Numbered from the stretch's first letter, positions 54,694-64,000 are shown. The stretch: DNA of 64,000 bases from Bacteroidota bacterium (GCA_016708785.1 JADJFC010000011.1:1-64000); one strand, 5' to 3'. The notes: generated by a model from the letters alone, not told the origin. Translations and numbers: made by a program.

Positions 54694-54751
54694 ATTTTAG
54701 CCACGAATACACGAATAAAAAATAATTTATTCGTGTATTCGTGGCTAAAAT
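54694..54751. terminator. 26-bp perfect hairpin between convergent genes
   Basis: Arms 54694-54719 and 54726-54751 are perfect inverted repeats (core TTAGCCACGAATACACGAAT) with a 6-base loop. They lie 17 bases after the restored stop of the membrane protein and before the convergent beta-helix gene. The stem is AT-rich but long, and could end transcription from both sides. It may belong to the same class of interspersed repeats as 9709-9800, which also sits between convergent genes. Confidence 0.65.
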
Positions 54752-54769
54752 AATAGTATTAAAAACAAA

Positions 54770-54810
54770 TCCACAATGATCACACGAAATTTCCGTGGTC
54801 TCATTGTGGA
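54770..54810. terminator. Second hairpin before the beta-helix gene end
   Basis: TCCACAATGA (54770-54779) pairs with TCATTGTGGA (54801-54810), with inner complementarity around ACGAAATTTCCGT. It lies 26 bases beyond the stop of the minus-strand gene at 54836 and may end its transcript. Confidence 0.5.
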
Positions 54811-54835
54811 CTTGTGATCTTGTGTTAGAAAAAAC

Positions 54836-57829
54836 TTACTTCACGACGCTAAGCCTCTCAACACGCATCCCTTTATCAGTTATCACTTGAACAAAGTAGA
54901 TCCCTGATTCAAATCCTCTCAGGTCCACGACATAACTTCTGTTGTTTTCCTGAGTAAGAATAAGATCTTTGATCATGGCGCCATGAGAATCGAATAATCT
55001 GATCTGCGCTTTATTAAGATCGATCATTCCGCTCTTTATCGTAAGTTGATCTGTTGCAGGATTTGGATAGAATGACAAAACATCTTTCGACAATTGCCCG
55101 TTCAATCCAACTGCAATACCAACTGTAATACTATCTGTGATCGTACATCCATTCGCTCCGGATACTGTTACCCAATAAGTATCAGCTGCAGTTACATTGA
55201 TCGTATCTGTAGTTTCACCTGTTGACCATAAGTAGCTTGTATAACCCTGGCCCGGACTTAACGGAATTGTAAATGGAAGTTCAGCTGCTGTGTCAGCACC
55301 TAGACTTGCAGTAATTCCCGGAATTAAATGTACGTCGATAGCAAAACGCGGACTTGCACATGCTCCTACTCCACAAGAAATAAAGCTCGTAGCTAATAAT
55401 GGATTTTGTGTTCCCTTAGATGACACATCACACGACCAATCAACTGCAGAATTATTATCTGCATTACCTATCCTGTTTGGCGTTGAACCTGGATTAGCAC
55501 ACGTTGATGGAGTTCCATCACCTGTCCATTCAGAACCTAAAGAAATGTCTACTCCATTAACATTGATCAATAACGATTGCAGTGTAACGCTATCCCATTG
55601 TAATGCTACGAAGTCAACGATGTTTCCCAATGGATCAATGATCATTGCCCAACCAGTTTGTCCCGGCTCCCAAAGCAAATTAGACCCCCAATAATTATCA
55701 GATGCGTCATCAGTTCTGTATTTGATCTCCCCCGGAGCAAATACGTCTAAGTCCCATGTAGTAGTATTGATGAAATTGATATCTGTATAACTATCACTCG
55801 CTATAACTTTATAACCCGTGGCATCAAATGCGACGCCTGAAACATTTTGCAACTCGATATAATCACCTAAACCATTTCCTTCCATCTCAACAATTCTCAA
55901 ACATCCTGAACTACCACTTCCATTTCTTGTCTCTACATAAAAAGTCGTATCAGTACTTACAGTTGGAGAGAAAACAGGCCCTGAATAAAGTAAATCTGTA
56001 CTGGTTGCGTCTGCATACCACATCAATACATCTCCTGAATCACAAACTGCCGTGAGCGCTAAATTATTGTCGCATTGATCTTGTGGAGATACAACAGTTG
56101 GTGCATTTGGATGGCCAAGAAAAGTATATGATCCATGAATAGTATCATTGAAGTGATACTGATCGGCTGCAAGATCAATGTAAACTGTCAGATCCAATAT
56201 TCCACCATCATACGTATTCAATGTTTGTGCAAAATAAAATGTATCTGTTGCATTAGACGGTAGATTATTGATCGTTGTCTCAGTGATTACCTGATTACCT
56301 GTAGAGTATATTATGTCTGCAACAATATCAAATGGTGACTGACTGCTAAGACCTAGATTTTTTAAAACCACTCCTATTACCGTCGCAGAATCACCACAAC
56401 CACTTGCAGGAGAAATCAAATCGATAATGGCAACGTTATCAGAAAGTGGAGTAAATTCATCTGCTCCAAGATCAGGAGAAGAACCACTTCTTGATTCACC
56501 ATCAAAATCTTCTGTTACTGCAACCAATGGAATTCCAAGATCATTTACACCGGCACTTCCGACATGAAGATCAGTAGAAGAAATATATTGCGGGTCAGCT
56601 GTTACACTGTTCAACCCAATTGAGTGCGTAGTCTGCAAATCAAGAACATCAACAATGGTATCGTTATCATAAATACCAATCATTCCACCAACTGATGTAT
56701 ACAGATCATTGTAATCAAATGCAGAAACGGCACCAATAGGTGAAGGAGAAACATTGAAAGCATAACCTATTCCGTTATTGGTGAAAATATTATTCAAGAT
56801 CTCAACATTTGATGATCCTGTTCCTGCTATTTCAAGACAATACGAACCTTGAGTAGGTGAGTAAATATTGACAGTATTATGATAGACATTTACATAAGCA
56901 GATTTATCGATTGCAATCCCTGCAAGGAAAAACTGCCCGGCACATACAATGAAGTTATTGAAGATATGCGTTGGACCGGTTACAAGATTAGCACAATTTT
57001 CGATGAACACTCCGTACTCAGCACCTGTTTCAGCGACAATTTTATTGCCGGAAATTTCTGCTCCAACTGAAGTTGCCAAATGGATCCCTTCATACTGAGT
57101 ATTGGTTGTTGTAGTAATAATGCTATTGTTCCGAACGGCTGCATAAATTGTATTGGTAAGGATGATTGACTGACCACCTTGATCAATGAATTGATTATTT
57201 TCAATGACAGCATTCTTCAATTTGACATTGGCAGAAATACCGGTGAGATTAATTCCATAAGAACCACCGGAAAAGATATTATTCCTGAATGTAGTTAGTG
57301 AGTCAAGCGCCTGCGCTACAGGTTGGCGAACCAGACTGCTGTTAAGGCTAGTAAATGTGTATGGCTCCGCATGAACAATACAATTGGTCACTGAAAAATT
57401 GATAGAATTCGAACCCATGTATATAACAGTTCGGTAGCTATCTGTCCCTGATCTTTCAATTGTAAGTTGATTCAATCGTAAATAATCGCAGCCATTTACA
57501 AAAATCGTAAAATCACTGCTCGAAGTCGTTGATGACAAATCGGTAATGATCACACTTGTACTGTCTCCTGATTCAGATTGAAAAGTAACAGTATTCGTGG
57601 ACGAACTGCCTTGAATGTCATTGAAAAATAATTTACCCGAATAAGTGCCGGGTCTGATATTGAAAACGACCGGTCCGGTTATCCCGGCTTGCGTCGCTGT
57701 CAATGCATCTGTTATTGTTGCATAATCAGGAGTTGTACCCCCAATTGTATAGTTTCCGCTTAACTGGGCTCGTAGTAACCCGCTAAATGAAATACATACC
57801 AGGAGAATGAATGTAATTTTTTTATTCAT
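54836..57829 (-). CDS. Right-handed beta-helix secreted protein with T9SS sorting domain
   Basis: 997 residues; signal peptide (ITFILLVCISFSGLLRAQ). The first 460 residues form a pectate-lyase-like beta-helix: YATITDALTATQAGITGPVV, LRLNQLTIERSG, then repeated short parallel strands (NAVIENNQFIDQGGQSIIL, VYHNTVNIYSP). A CARDB-like domain (about 475-590), a segment with lamin-tail-like features (CLRIVEMEGNGLGDYIELQN, about 640-790) and an Ig-like YLWSTGETTDTINVTAADTY follow. The C-terminus is a T9SS domain (LSFYPNPATDQLTIKSG ... FESGIYFVQVITDKG). Beta-helix proteins often bind or cleave polysaccharide; catalytic residues could not be assigned. Confidence 0.92.
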   Translation of the reverse strand: MNKKITFILLVCISFSGLLRAQLSGNYTIGGTTPDYATITDALTATQAGITGPVVFNIRPGTYSGKLFFNDIQGSSSTNTVTFQSESGDSTSVIITDLSSTTSSSDFTIFVNGCDYLRLNQLTIERSGTDSYRTVIYMGSNSINFSVTNCIVHAEPYTFTSLNSSLVRQPVAQALDSLTTFRNNIFSGGSYGINLTGISANVKLKNAVIENNQFIDQGGQSIILTNTIYAAVRNNSIITTTTNTQYEGIHLATSVGAEISGNKIVAETGAEYGVFIENCANLVTGPTHIFNNFIVCAGQFFLAGIAIDKSAYVNVYHNTVNIYSPTQGSYCLEIAGTGSSNVEILNNIFTNNGIGYAFNVSPSPIGAVSAFDYNDLYTSVGGMIGIYDNDTIVDVLDLQTTHSIGLNSVTADPQYISSTDLHVGSAGVNDLGIPLVAVTEDFDGESRSGSSPDLGADEFTPLSDNVAIIDLISPASGCGDSATVIGVVLKNLGLSSQSPFDIVADIIYSTGNQVITETTINNLPSNATDTFYFAQTLNTYDGGILDLTVYIDLAADQYHFNDTIHGSYTFLGHPNAPTVVSPQDQCDNNLALTAVCDSGDVLMWYADATSTDLLYSGPVFSPTVSTDTTFYVETRNGSGSSGCLRIVEMEGNGLGDYIELQNVSGVAFDATGYKVIASDSYTDINFINTTTWDLDVFAPGEIKYRTDDASDNYWGSNLLWEPGQTGWAMIIDPLGNIVDFVALQWDSVTLQSLLINVNGVDISLGSEWTGDGTPSTCANPGSTPNRIGNADNNSAVDWSCDVSSKGTQNPLLATSFISCGVGACASPRFAIDVHLIPGITASLGADTAAELPFTIPLSPGQGYTSYLWSTGETTDTINVTAADTYWVTVSGANGCTITDSITVGIAVGLNGQLSKDVLSFYPNPATDQLTIKSGMIDLNKAQIRLFDSHGAMIKDLILTQENNRSYVVDLRGFESGIYFVQVITDKGMRVERLSVVK

Positions 57830-57989
57830 GACTTTTTAGTTTGAGGAGTTTAATTCAGTTGAAAGTATTGGTTTTTTTTAAATTCTGCAAGGGCATTTGA
57901 ATTTCATTGGATTTCATCACTTTATAGGTAACAAATAATTTGATTTGTCCCCGATTTTCCTCACTTTAGATGTCCCTAACCCAGTTGTC

Positions 57990-60517
57990 ATGTTTAAAAA
58001 ATCTACTCAATTCTTGTGATCACTTTCTTAGCGATCAATACCAACTCAGAAGCACAAATTGTAATCAATGAATACTCATGTGCAAACGTAACTAATTACG
58101 CTGACAACTTTTCAAAATACGAGGATTGGTTCGAACTGTTCAATACAGGTACAAGTCCTGTAAATATCGGTGGCTATTCTTTAAGTGACAAACTTAATCA
58201 GCCAACCAAATGGATGATCCCCACCGGGACAACTCTCAATGCCAATGCGAGAATTATCTTTTATGCATCCGGAAGAAATATCACGACCGGCACCTTACAT
58301 ACAAATTTCAGAATCTCGCAAACTAAAGTTCCGTCAGAGACAATTGTACTATCTGACAACACAGGAACAATAATTGATTTCATTAGTGTTGAGAGAACAA
58401 AACAAAATCACTCAAATGCGAGAATTCCCGATGGTTCGAATGTCTGGAAAGTTTGTGCATCACCAACTCCAAATGCTTCCAATATTGCCGGCAATACCTT
58501 CATTAGATATTCTGCCACTCCAACTTTTAACCTTCTCCCCGGCTTTTATACCGGTAATCAACAAATTCAATTATCAACAACAGAACCGAATTCAATCATT
58601 CGTTTTACACTTGACGGGACTGAACCCACCATTTCTTCTTCGCCATACATCGGACCAATTTCAATTACTGCGGTAACAGTAATTAAAGCTGCAACATTCT
58701 CCAATGACCCTAACATAGCAACAGGTTTTGTGAATTTCGGAACTTATTTCATTAATATAAATCATACGATCCCTGTTGTTTCTGTTGCCGCAAACCAATT
58801 GACAAATCTCGCTAACGGAAATGGAAATCTTGTTCCATTTGGTTCCATTGAATATTTTGACATTAACAAAGTAAGAAAAACAACGGGCTACGGAGAATTT
58901 AATCGACATGGACAAGACTCGTGGGCAAATGATCAAAGAAGTATTGACTTTGTGATGTATGACGAGCTTGGGTATAATTATGCATTACAGAATCAAATTT
59001 TCAGCTTAACACATCGTGATGAATTTCAACGTGTGATCTTGCGTGCTGCAGGGGATGATAACTATCCTGCGGCTCATCATACTTCCAATGCCGGTAGTGC
59101 TCATCTCCGTGATGCTTATGTCCACAATTTAGCAAAGGCAGGCAATCTAAATCTTGATGTAAGAGTTGGAACCAAAGCGATTGTTTATATGAATGGAGAA
59201 TACTGGGGAGTTTACGATCTACGGGAAATTCCGGACGACCATGATTTCACAAACTATTATTACGGTCAGGATAAATTCAATCTTCAGTATATAGAAACCT
59301 GGGGCGGAACATGGGCAGAATATGGCGGTAATCAGGCGCTCACAGATTGGAACAATTTCCATAATTATGTAATGGCAAACGACATGACTGACCCTGCAAT
59401 ATGGGATAATGTCACTTCTCAATTGGATGTAAACAGTCTCGCAGATTATATTATCGTCAATTCCGTTACAGTTTGTTCGGATTGGTTGAATTATAATACC
59501 GGATGGTGGCGAGGATTGGATTCAAGCGGCACTCATAAAAAATGGGGCTATATACTGTGGGATAATGATGCAACTTTTGGGTTCTATGTCAATTACACCG
59601 GCATTCCGGATACAAGCGCATATGCTCCTGTTTGTAATGTCGAACCGGGAGTTGGTAATTTGAGTGATCCTGAAGAACACCTCGACTTACTAATGAAATT
59701 GAGAGAGAATCCGGCGTATGATCATTTTTATAAATGACGTTACATAGATCTGATGAACACTATTTTTTCTTGCGATTATATGTTAAGAACTCTTGATAGT
59801 ACCGTCGCTGTCATTGATCCTGAAATGACAGAACATGCGGCACGTTGGACAGGAACATATGCAGGTTGGAGAGCGAATGTCGCACGACTTAGAAGTTTTA
59901 TCGAACGTCGATGCCAGGCAATGCCTGCAGGTTTAAACAGTTGTTATTCTTTGAGTGGGCCTTATCCACTTACACTAGACGCCTACCCAATTGGCACAGG
60001 AACAGTAACTATCAACTCATTAACAGTAACAGAATTTCCATGGACAGGAAATTACTATAGTGGTATTGATATTAATCTTCAGGCAAACCCTGATATTTTT
60101 AATGACTTCTCTTTTGACTCGTGGGAAACAACTCAAGGGTCAACAATTTTACCCGGGCTAACTTCACCGATCGTTCAAATGAATATCACGGGTAGCGATT
60201 CAGTGATCGCACATTTTATTCAACATACGGTAAGTATTCCAGTACTTGAACAAAATAATTTCACTGCACAAGTGTATCCAACAATTACCAACGGAATTAC
60301 TAATATCGAATTTTACTTACCTCAAATTGAAGACATACAAATTAAGATAAATTCAATTTCCGGCAGATTGATTTGGTCGACAACAAAGCACAATCTGAAT
60401 CCGGGACAATACTCCATGCAAATAAATCTTACTGAAATGAATATCTCACCCGGCATTTATATGGTAACTATCAATTCAAAAAATCAAAGCTCCACTTATA
60501 AATTGATAATTCAATAA
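57990..60517 (+). CDS. CotH-family/lamin-tail-domain secreted protein, twice disrupted
   Basis: The original gene seems to start at ATG 57990 (MFKKSTQFL), then shift frame at about 58016 to ITFLAINTNSEAQ, completing a normal signal peptide; one base is missing. The frame continues with a lamin-tail domain (VINEYSCANVTNYADNFSKY), a chitobiase/FN3-like part (IRFTLDGTEPTISSSPYIGP), and a CotH kinase-like domain (FQRVILRAAGDDNY, MNGEYWGVYDLREIPDDHD, GYILWDNDATFGF). An in-frame TGA at 59735 breaks it (HFYK-stop-RYIDLMNT); the related protein at the right edge has Asn there. The rest ends in a T9SS domain (VYPTITNGITNIEFYLP ... SPGIYMVTINS). CotH-like kinases phosphorylate protein Ser; activity here is not assured. 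Confidence 0.85.
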
Positions 60518-60559
60518 AAAAACGACATTTTCGGGCGCTGTTATTAAGCATCATTCATG

Positions 60560-60588
60560 TTGTAGTCCAAAAATTGTAGTTACTTTTG
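60560..60588 (+). promoter_or_regulatory. Bacteroidota-type promoter for the AT-hook gene
   Basis: TTG at 60560-60562 and TACTTTTG at 60581-60588 match the -33 TTG and -7 TAnnTTTG elements of the Bacteroidota housekeeping sigma factor, 18 bases apart. Transcription would begin near 60595, giving a leader of about 20 bases before the ATG at 60615. Confidence 0.65.
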
Positions 60589-60614
60589 TAGAATAATTAA
60601 AATTAATTTATTTC

Positions 60615-60882
60615 ATGGCTAGACCAAAAACAAAAAGTGCTTTAGTAGACGGGATGACCGAATTAGTAGATTCACTGCGTAGTATCGAATCGAAACTTAA
60701 TACCCTACTAAAGAACAAAACTCTTTTCGGACCGAAAAGAGGCCGTGGAAGACCCGTTGGCTCATTTAAAGTAACTACAGTTAAACCGGTTGGCCCAGGA
60801 AAAGAGGACCGGGCCGTCCTTCTGCAGTTATCAAAAAAGTCGCCGCGGAAGAGGTCGTCCACCCGGAAGTAAAAACAAATAA
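60615..60882 (+). CDS. Triple AT-hook DNA-binding protein, frameshifted twice
   Basis: Starts MARPKTKSALVDGMTEL, with a short coiled coil (about 10-33). One AT-hook (KRGRGRPVGSF) is in the first frame. Adding one A to the four-A run at 60800-60803 opens a second (GKRGPGRPSAVIK). Adding one A to the six-A run at 60833-60838 opens a third (SRRGRGRPPGSKNK) ending at TAA 60880-60882. The repaired protein has about 89 residues and three hooks, which would bind the minor groove of AT-rich DNA. The raw frame ends at 60872 with a garbled tail. Two deletions in one tiny gene strongly suggest consensus error. Possible nucleoid or regulatory protein. Confidence 0.85.
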
Positions 60883-60905
60883 CGGTTTACTTCATTTATT
60901 CAAAA

Positions 60906-60945
60906 GAAAAAAGAGCAAGCGATTTATCACTTGCTCTTTTTCTTT
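60906..60945. terminator. Bidirectional Rho-independent terminator
   Basis: AAAAAAGAGCAAG pairs with CTTGCTCTTTTTC around a 10-base loop, with T-rich sequence after it on each strand. It separates the convergent AT-hook gene and the lipoprotein gene at 60960. Confidence 0.85.
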
Positions 60946-60959
60946 TATAAAATATTTTT

Positions 60960-61472
60960 TTATTTCTTAAGTGGTGCGCCAACGGCAATTGTACAATCAT
61001 GTCCAGGCTGTCCATGTGGTGGATTCATACCGGCCGGAGTAGGACCTGCCGGAGCTTGTACAGCAGGAGAAGTAACTTGATTAACAGTTGGCGTAGTAAC
61101 TACAGGAGTCGCTGCAGGCGCCTGAGTACCTGAAGTTGGCGTAGTTACCGTTGTCGGTTTTCCCGGAGGCGAACTCAATGGAGCCCCTACAGCAATATCG
61201 CAACGATGTCCGGGTTGTCCATGAGCAGGATTCATTCCGGCTGCTGTTGCCTGAACATTAGTTGGTGCTGCATTGATTGCGGGTTGTGTTACTGCTGCAT
61301 CCTGAATAATCGGAGCAACTTGTGAAACACTATCCGTTGTAATAATTTCAGGTTGAATGGCGCTCTGTTCTACACCAACAGTTTCCGAAGATTCTTCTTT
61401 CTTTTTATCATTATCACAGCCTTGAATTAAAATAAATCCTGCTATGCCTGCAATCAAAAATACTTTTTTCAT
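60960..61472 (-). CDS. Lipoprotein with two GMNPxHGQPGHxC motifs in a Pro/Thr/Ala-rich chain
   Basis: 170 residues. Lipobox LIQGC gives Cys19, followed by a charged DNDKKKEESSE. Most of the chain is a disordered Ala/Pro/Thr/Val/Gln linker. Two copies of GMNPxHGQPGHxCxIAVGAP occur, one near residue 80-100 and one at the very C-terminus. The same motif is found in other Bacteroidota lipoproteins; its Met, two His and Cys suggest a copper or other metal site (inference). Function unknown. It lies tail to tail with the AT-hook gene across a terminator. Confidence 0.88.
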   Translation of the reverse strand: MKKVFLIAGIAGFILIQGCDNDKKKEESSETVGVEQSAIQPEIITTDSVSQVAPIIQDAAVTQPAINAAPTNVQATAAGMNPAHGQPGHRCDIAVGAPLSSPPGKPTTVTTPTSGTQAPAATPVVTTPTVNQVTSPAVQAPAGPTPAGMNPPHGQPGHDCTIAVGAPLKK

Positions 61473-61590
61473 TTTAATGGATTTTAGTTGTGGTAAAATT
61501 ATACGGAAGGTATAACCAAGTCGCTAACCTCAAAGATAATGAAACTATTGAATTAATATAAATCCTATAATTTAATCCTCCTGAGATCAC

Positions 61591-64000
61591 CTACTTCAAA
61601 CTTACATACTTAGCATTTAAAATTTCTTCGCCCTGATAGGCCGTCAGAAAGTATATACCGGAACTAAGCGATGACAAATTGATCGAATTCGACTTTCCTT
61701 CCGGTGAAATTGTAAGTGTATTTTCTAAAACAATTTGACCTTCAGCATTAGAAACAATAAGCGTTGCAATCCCCGATATCATTTTCGGAGATGATAGAAT
61801 AATGTCTGAACCTAAGGAAGGGTTCGGAAAAATTGAGAGTTGGTTATCACATGGCTCGTCATTTATCATTGCAACAACTTCGACTGTTTTGCTAGGACAA
61901 GTAATGCCTGCCTGAACATAAAAAGTTGTTGTCTGCGTTAATACCGGAGTAACGAAAGAACTTCCATTTGCAATCACACTACCTGATTGAGATGCAAACC
62001 AGAGAATTGAATCTGCTGAAGAAGCAGTAAGCATGACCTCTCCCGGTCCACATCTTTGAGAAGAAAAAACTTCAGGTTTGGCAACTTGTAGTTTTTCCGT
62101 GACAGTTATTTCATTCGATTCAGCAGAGCAGCCATCAACACTTATCATTACTTTATATTCACCGGATTGCAGAACGGATAATGATTCGAGCGTTGCATTC
62201 GCAATTGGATTCTGATCCATACTCCATTGATAATTGTATGCGGAATTAATTGATGCCACCAATTGCGAACTGTTTCCTGAACACAATACTGAATCACCGG
62301 AAATAGAAACAGGCGTTAACAGGACACTGCTATATGCCGCTCCCGGTGAGCCTCCATAACACCCACGATACCAATTTCCACCATTGTTCATGTCACCGTT
62401 TGGATCTAATAATTCGCATGTATAACCTAGTCCATCCGCTTCAACAGGCCATGGTGATTGGTCACCATAAATAACAAATTGATACAACGAATCCTTATAA
62501 TCGTAAATACGAATTTCTTCGCCTCCATTACTCAAATTAAAACCTAATTGCCCAACGACATTTGAAACGTTCGGAAAGACTTCACTGAATTCATGTGCAT
62601 TTTCCGGAATTACAATAAACCCACCGACAGGAATCACTGTTCCTGTCGGTAAAGTAAATTTGTGATTCTGTTGTTCATCCATAATCTTCCAGCCGGAAAC
62701 ATCCAATGAGAAAGATCCGTAATTATATAATTCAATCCAATCATGCGCGTCTACTTCTTCCGGTGAATTGTAGTTGATCTCATTGATCGTAAGTTGTGCG
62801 GGCAAGGCGCTTCCTGTAAAATATGCAGTGACTATATCGTCAGATGAAAAATTATAAGTGACTCTTTGGTTTAGATCACTTGATGGAATAACAGAAGATC
62901 CCCAATGATCAAATGTGAAACCGGGATTAGGGATAGCAGTAATAGTTACCGGATTTCCATTGAAATATACTCCTGACCATGGATAAATATCAGGTGTTAT
63001 GGTACTGATCTCAATTCGCCCGGAACCTGCAGGAAATGCATCCAAAGTCAAAACAACTTCAGAAGTTAAATTGAATTCATCTTTAATGTAGTTTCGAGAA
63101 ATTGCAGGACGTTGATTCACAAAGGTCATCATACTTGCAATTCTAGCATTCCAACCAATTGTATCACTACCCCATTTTGCAAAATGAGCGACCATATCGA
63201 AAGCCATTGAATCTCTGAACTGCTTCATCACATTATCTACATTTGCAGGCAGGTAAATAGTATTGATCAGATCAGCATAACGATTGATGAAATAGTTTTT
63301 GAATTTCGGATTCTCAAGTACTGCGGCGAAAATATCAGAAGTTGGATTCACTGCAATTGGATACCTGGCCATGTGCAATCTGTTGTCGTTCACACTTCCT
63401 TTCAAGCCAAATCCATAGTCCGTATCAATCAAAATGTATCTCCACTTTCCTTCTTCCGTTTTTGGCTTCCACATCTTAAGATTATTCGACCATTCACCAA
63501 GCCAGTCTCCGTTATTATAATATGTTTGAGCAATAAAATAATCTACATAGCTTGGAATATCCAGGTCTTCACAGATCTCTTCATAAAACTCTGATGAAGT
63601 TGGTGAAGTAGTGGTTGCATAATTATAAAGCTCAATAAAAGAATCATCGCTTCCTTCATTCACAACAATGCTTGGCCCAATCTGCTCAATATAATTGATC
63701 TCATCTTCTTCAAATCCAAAATTTGATTTGATCCAATTCTGATTGTGCTTTTCATTGAACTGATAAACTCCCCAGAAGGCACCATTCAGAAACATCACTA
63801 CAGGCTCGGAACCAACATAACCGCTGTAGGTATTCTTCATCAATCGTTGCATTAGTCCATCTCTGAAATGCACTACATTCCAATCTGTACCTGCATTACG
63901 AAGAACAAATCTGTCGTATTCTGTTATAAATGGTTTATCTTGAATAAACGGATAGATCAATTCCCCTGTTCCAAACCGATCACTCAATTTGATCTCAAAA
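61591..64000 (-). CDS. CotH-family/lamin-tail-domain secreted protein with T9SS domain (partial, runs off right edge)
   Basis: The C-terminal 803 residues of a longer protein; the frame is still open at 64000 (FEIKLSDRFGTGELIYPF), so the TTG at 63987 is not the true start. The CotH part has DRFVLRNAGTDWN, FLNGAFWGVYQFNEKHNQNW, YILIDTDYGFGL and KFKNYFINRYADLINT. Then come an SbcD/Big-like beta domain (LTLDAFPAGSGRIEIST), a lamin-tail domain (LTINEINYNSPEEVDAHDW ... VSGWKIMDEQQNHKF), PKD/Ig-like segments, and a T9SS domain (SIFPNPSLGSDIILSS ... LSSGIYFLTAYQ). It is a homologue of the disrupted CotH gene at 57990-60517, pointing left while that one points right. CotH-like kinases act on secreted proteins. 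Confidence 0.92.
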   Translation of the reverse strand, partial: FEIKLSDRFGTGELIYPFIQDKPFITEYDRFVLRNAGTDWNVVHFRDGLMQRLMKNTYSGYVGSEPVVMFLNGAFWGVYQFNEKHNQNWIKSNFGFEEDEINYIEQIGPSIVVNEGSDDSFIELYNYATTTSPTSSEFYEEICEDLDIPSYVDYFIAQTYYNNGDWLGEWSNNLKMWKPKTEEGKWRYILIDTDYGFGLKGSVNDNRLHMARYPIAVNPTSDIFAAVLENPKFKNYFINRYADLINTIYLPANVDNVMKQFRDSMAFDMVAHFAKWGSDTIGWNARIASMMTFVNQRPAISRNYIKDEFNLTSEVVLTLDAFPAGSGRIEISTITPDIYPWSGVYFNGNPVTITAIPNPGFTFDHWGSSVIPSSDLNQRVTYNFSSDDIVTAYFTGSALPAQLTINEINYNSPEEVDAHDWIELYNYGSFSLDVSGWKIMDEQQNHKFTLPTGTVIPVGGFIVIPENAHEFSEVFPNVSNVVGQLGFNLSNGGEEIRIYDYKDSLYQFVIYGDQSPWPVEADGLGYTCELLDPNGDMNNGGNWYRGCYGGSPGAAYSSVLLTPVSISGDSVLCSGNSSQLVASINSAYNYQWSMDQNPIANATLESLSVLQSGEYKVMISVDGCSAESNEITVTEKLQVAKPEVFSSQRCGPGEVMLTASSADSILWFASQSGSVIANGSSFVTPVLTQTTTFYVQAGITCPSKTVEVVAMINDEPCDNQLSIFPNPSLGSDIILSSPKMISGIATLIVSNAEGQIVLENTLTISPEGKSNSINLSSLSSGIYFLTAYQGEEILNAKYVSLK

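Overview
The window looks like chromosomal DNA of a Bacteroidota bacterium, of the gliding or environmental kind rather than gut Bacteroides. It is AT-rich. At least eight large secreted proteins end in type IX secretion (T9SS) C-terminal sorting domains. Two sensor kinases carry periplasmic 'two-component propeller' and Y_Y_Y domains. There is a TonB-dependent receptor and a KDO cytidylyltransferase (so LPS is made), a TAnnTTTG-type promoter, and an H1-like/SWIB protein. No rRNA, tRNA, CRISPR array, transposase or phage gene was found.

Layout. 1-3798 (minus): a propeller histidine kinase followed by a NarL-type response regulator cut by the left edge. 3799-4215: a low-quality-looking homopolymer block and palindromes. 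4216-9701 (plus): a putative chaperone/usher-like surface-fibre locus made of an outer-membrane usher-like barrel, a PapD-like chaperone and two related secreted subunits. 9791-12887 (minus): kdsB and a TonB receptor. 12993-16355 (plus): dprA (frameshifted) and a TPR histidine kinase. 16473-16877 (minus): H1-like/SWIB protein. 17303-25056 (plus): a signalling cluster with a MORN-repeat protein, propeller kinase, single-domain receiver, receiver-kinase-receiver hybrid, HPt and a membrane-anchored receiver, which together could form a phosphorelay. 25088-25438: a MITE-like element. 25628-27550 (plus): methionine-type aminotransferase and omega-amidase. 27572-33059 (minus): lipoproteins, serine hydrolase, free-methionine-sulfoxide reductase, ComF, methyltransferase. 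33066-41414 (minus): three T9SS cargo proteins and a small protein. 41654-46029 (plus): xseA (frameshifted), xseB, an exported protein and a 7TM/SpoIIE phosphatase. 46206-47141 (minus): Band 7 protein. 47274-52762 (minus): two T9SS cargo proteins. 52763-53418: an array of GC-rich palindromes. 53419-64000: a membrane protein, a beta-helix T9SS protein, two CotH-type proteins, a triple AT-hook protein and a lipoprotein.

Two themes stand out. First, the chaperone/usher-like locus and the multi-part phosphorelay are the best candidates for little-described systems. Second, the window carries a notable load of gene disruptions. In dprA, xseA, a membrane protein, the AT-hook gene (twice), the aminotransferase 5' end and a CotH signal peptide the frame is restored by adding one base, in four of these genes (five sites) within a short homopolymer. 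In-frame stops interrupt the chaperone, the first fibre subunit and CotH. A T-free homopolymer block lies at about 3850-3947. I read most of these as consensus errors in the assembly, but read-level checks are needed before calling pseudogenes or recoding.

Intergenic DNA is rich in small palindromic repeat families (GACCCC..GGGGTC, GTCCC..GGGAC, CGGATTTTTAATCCG, AACGAATA/GTGAATA), some of which supply the stop codons of neighbouring genes.
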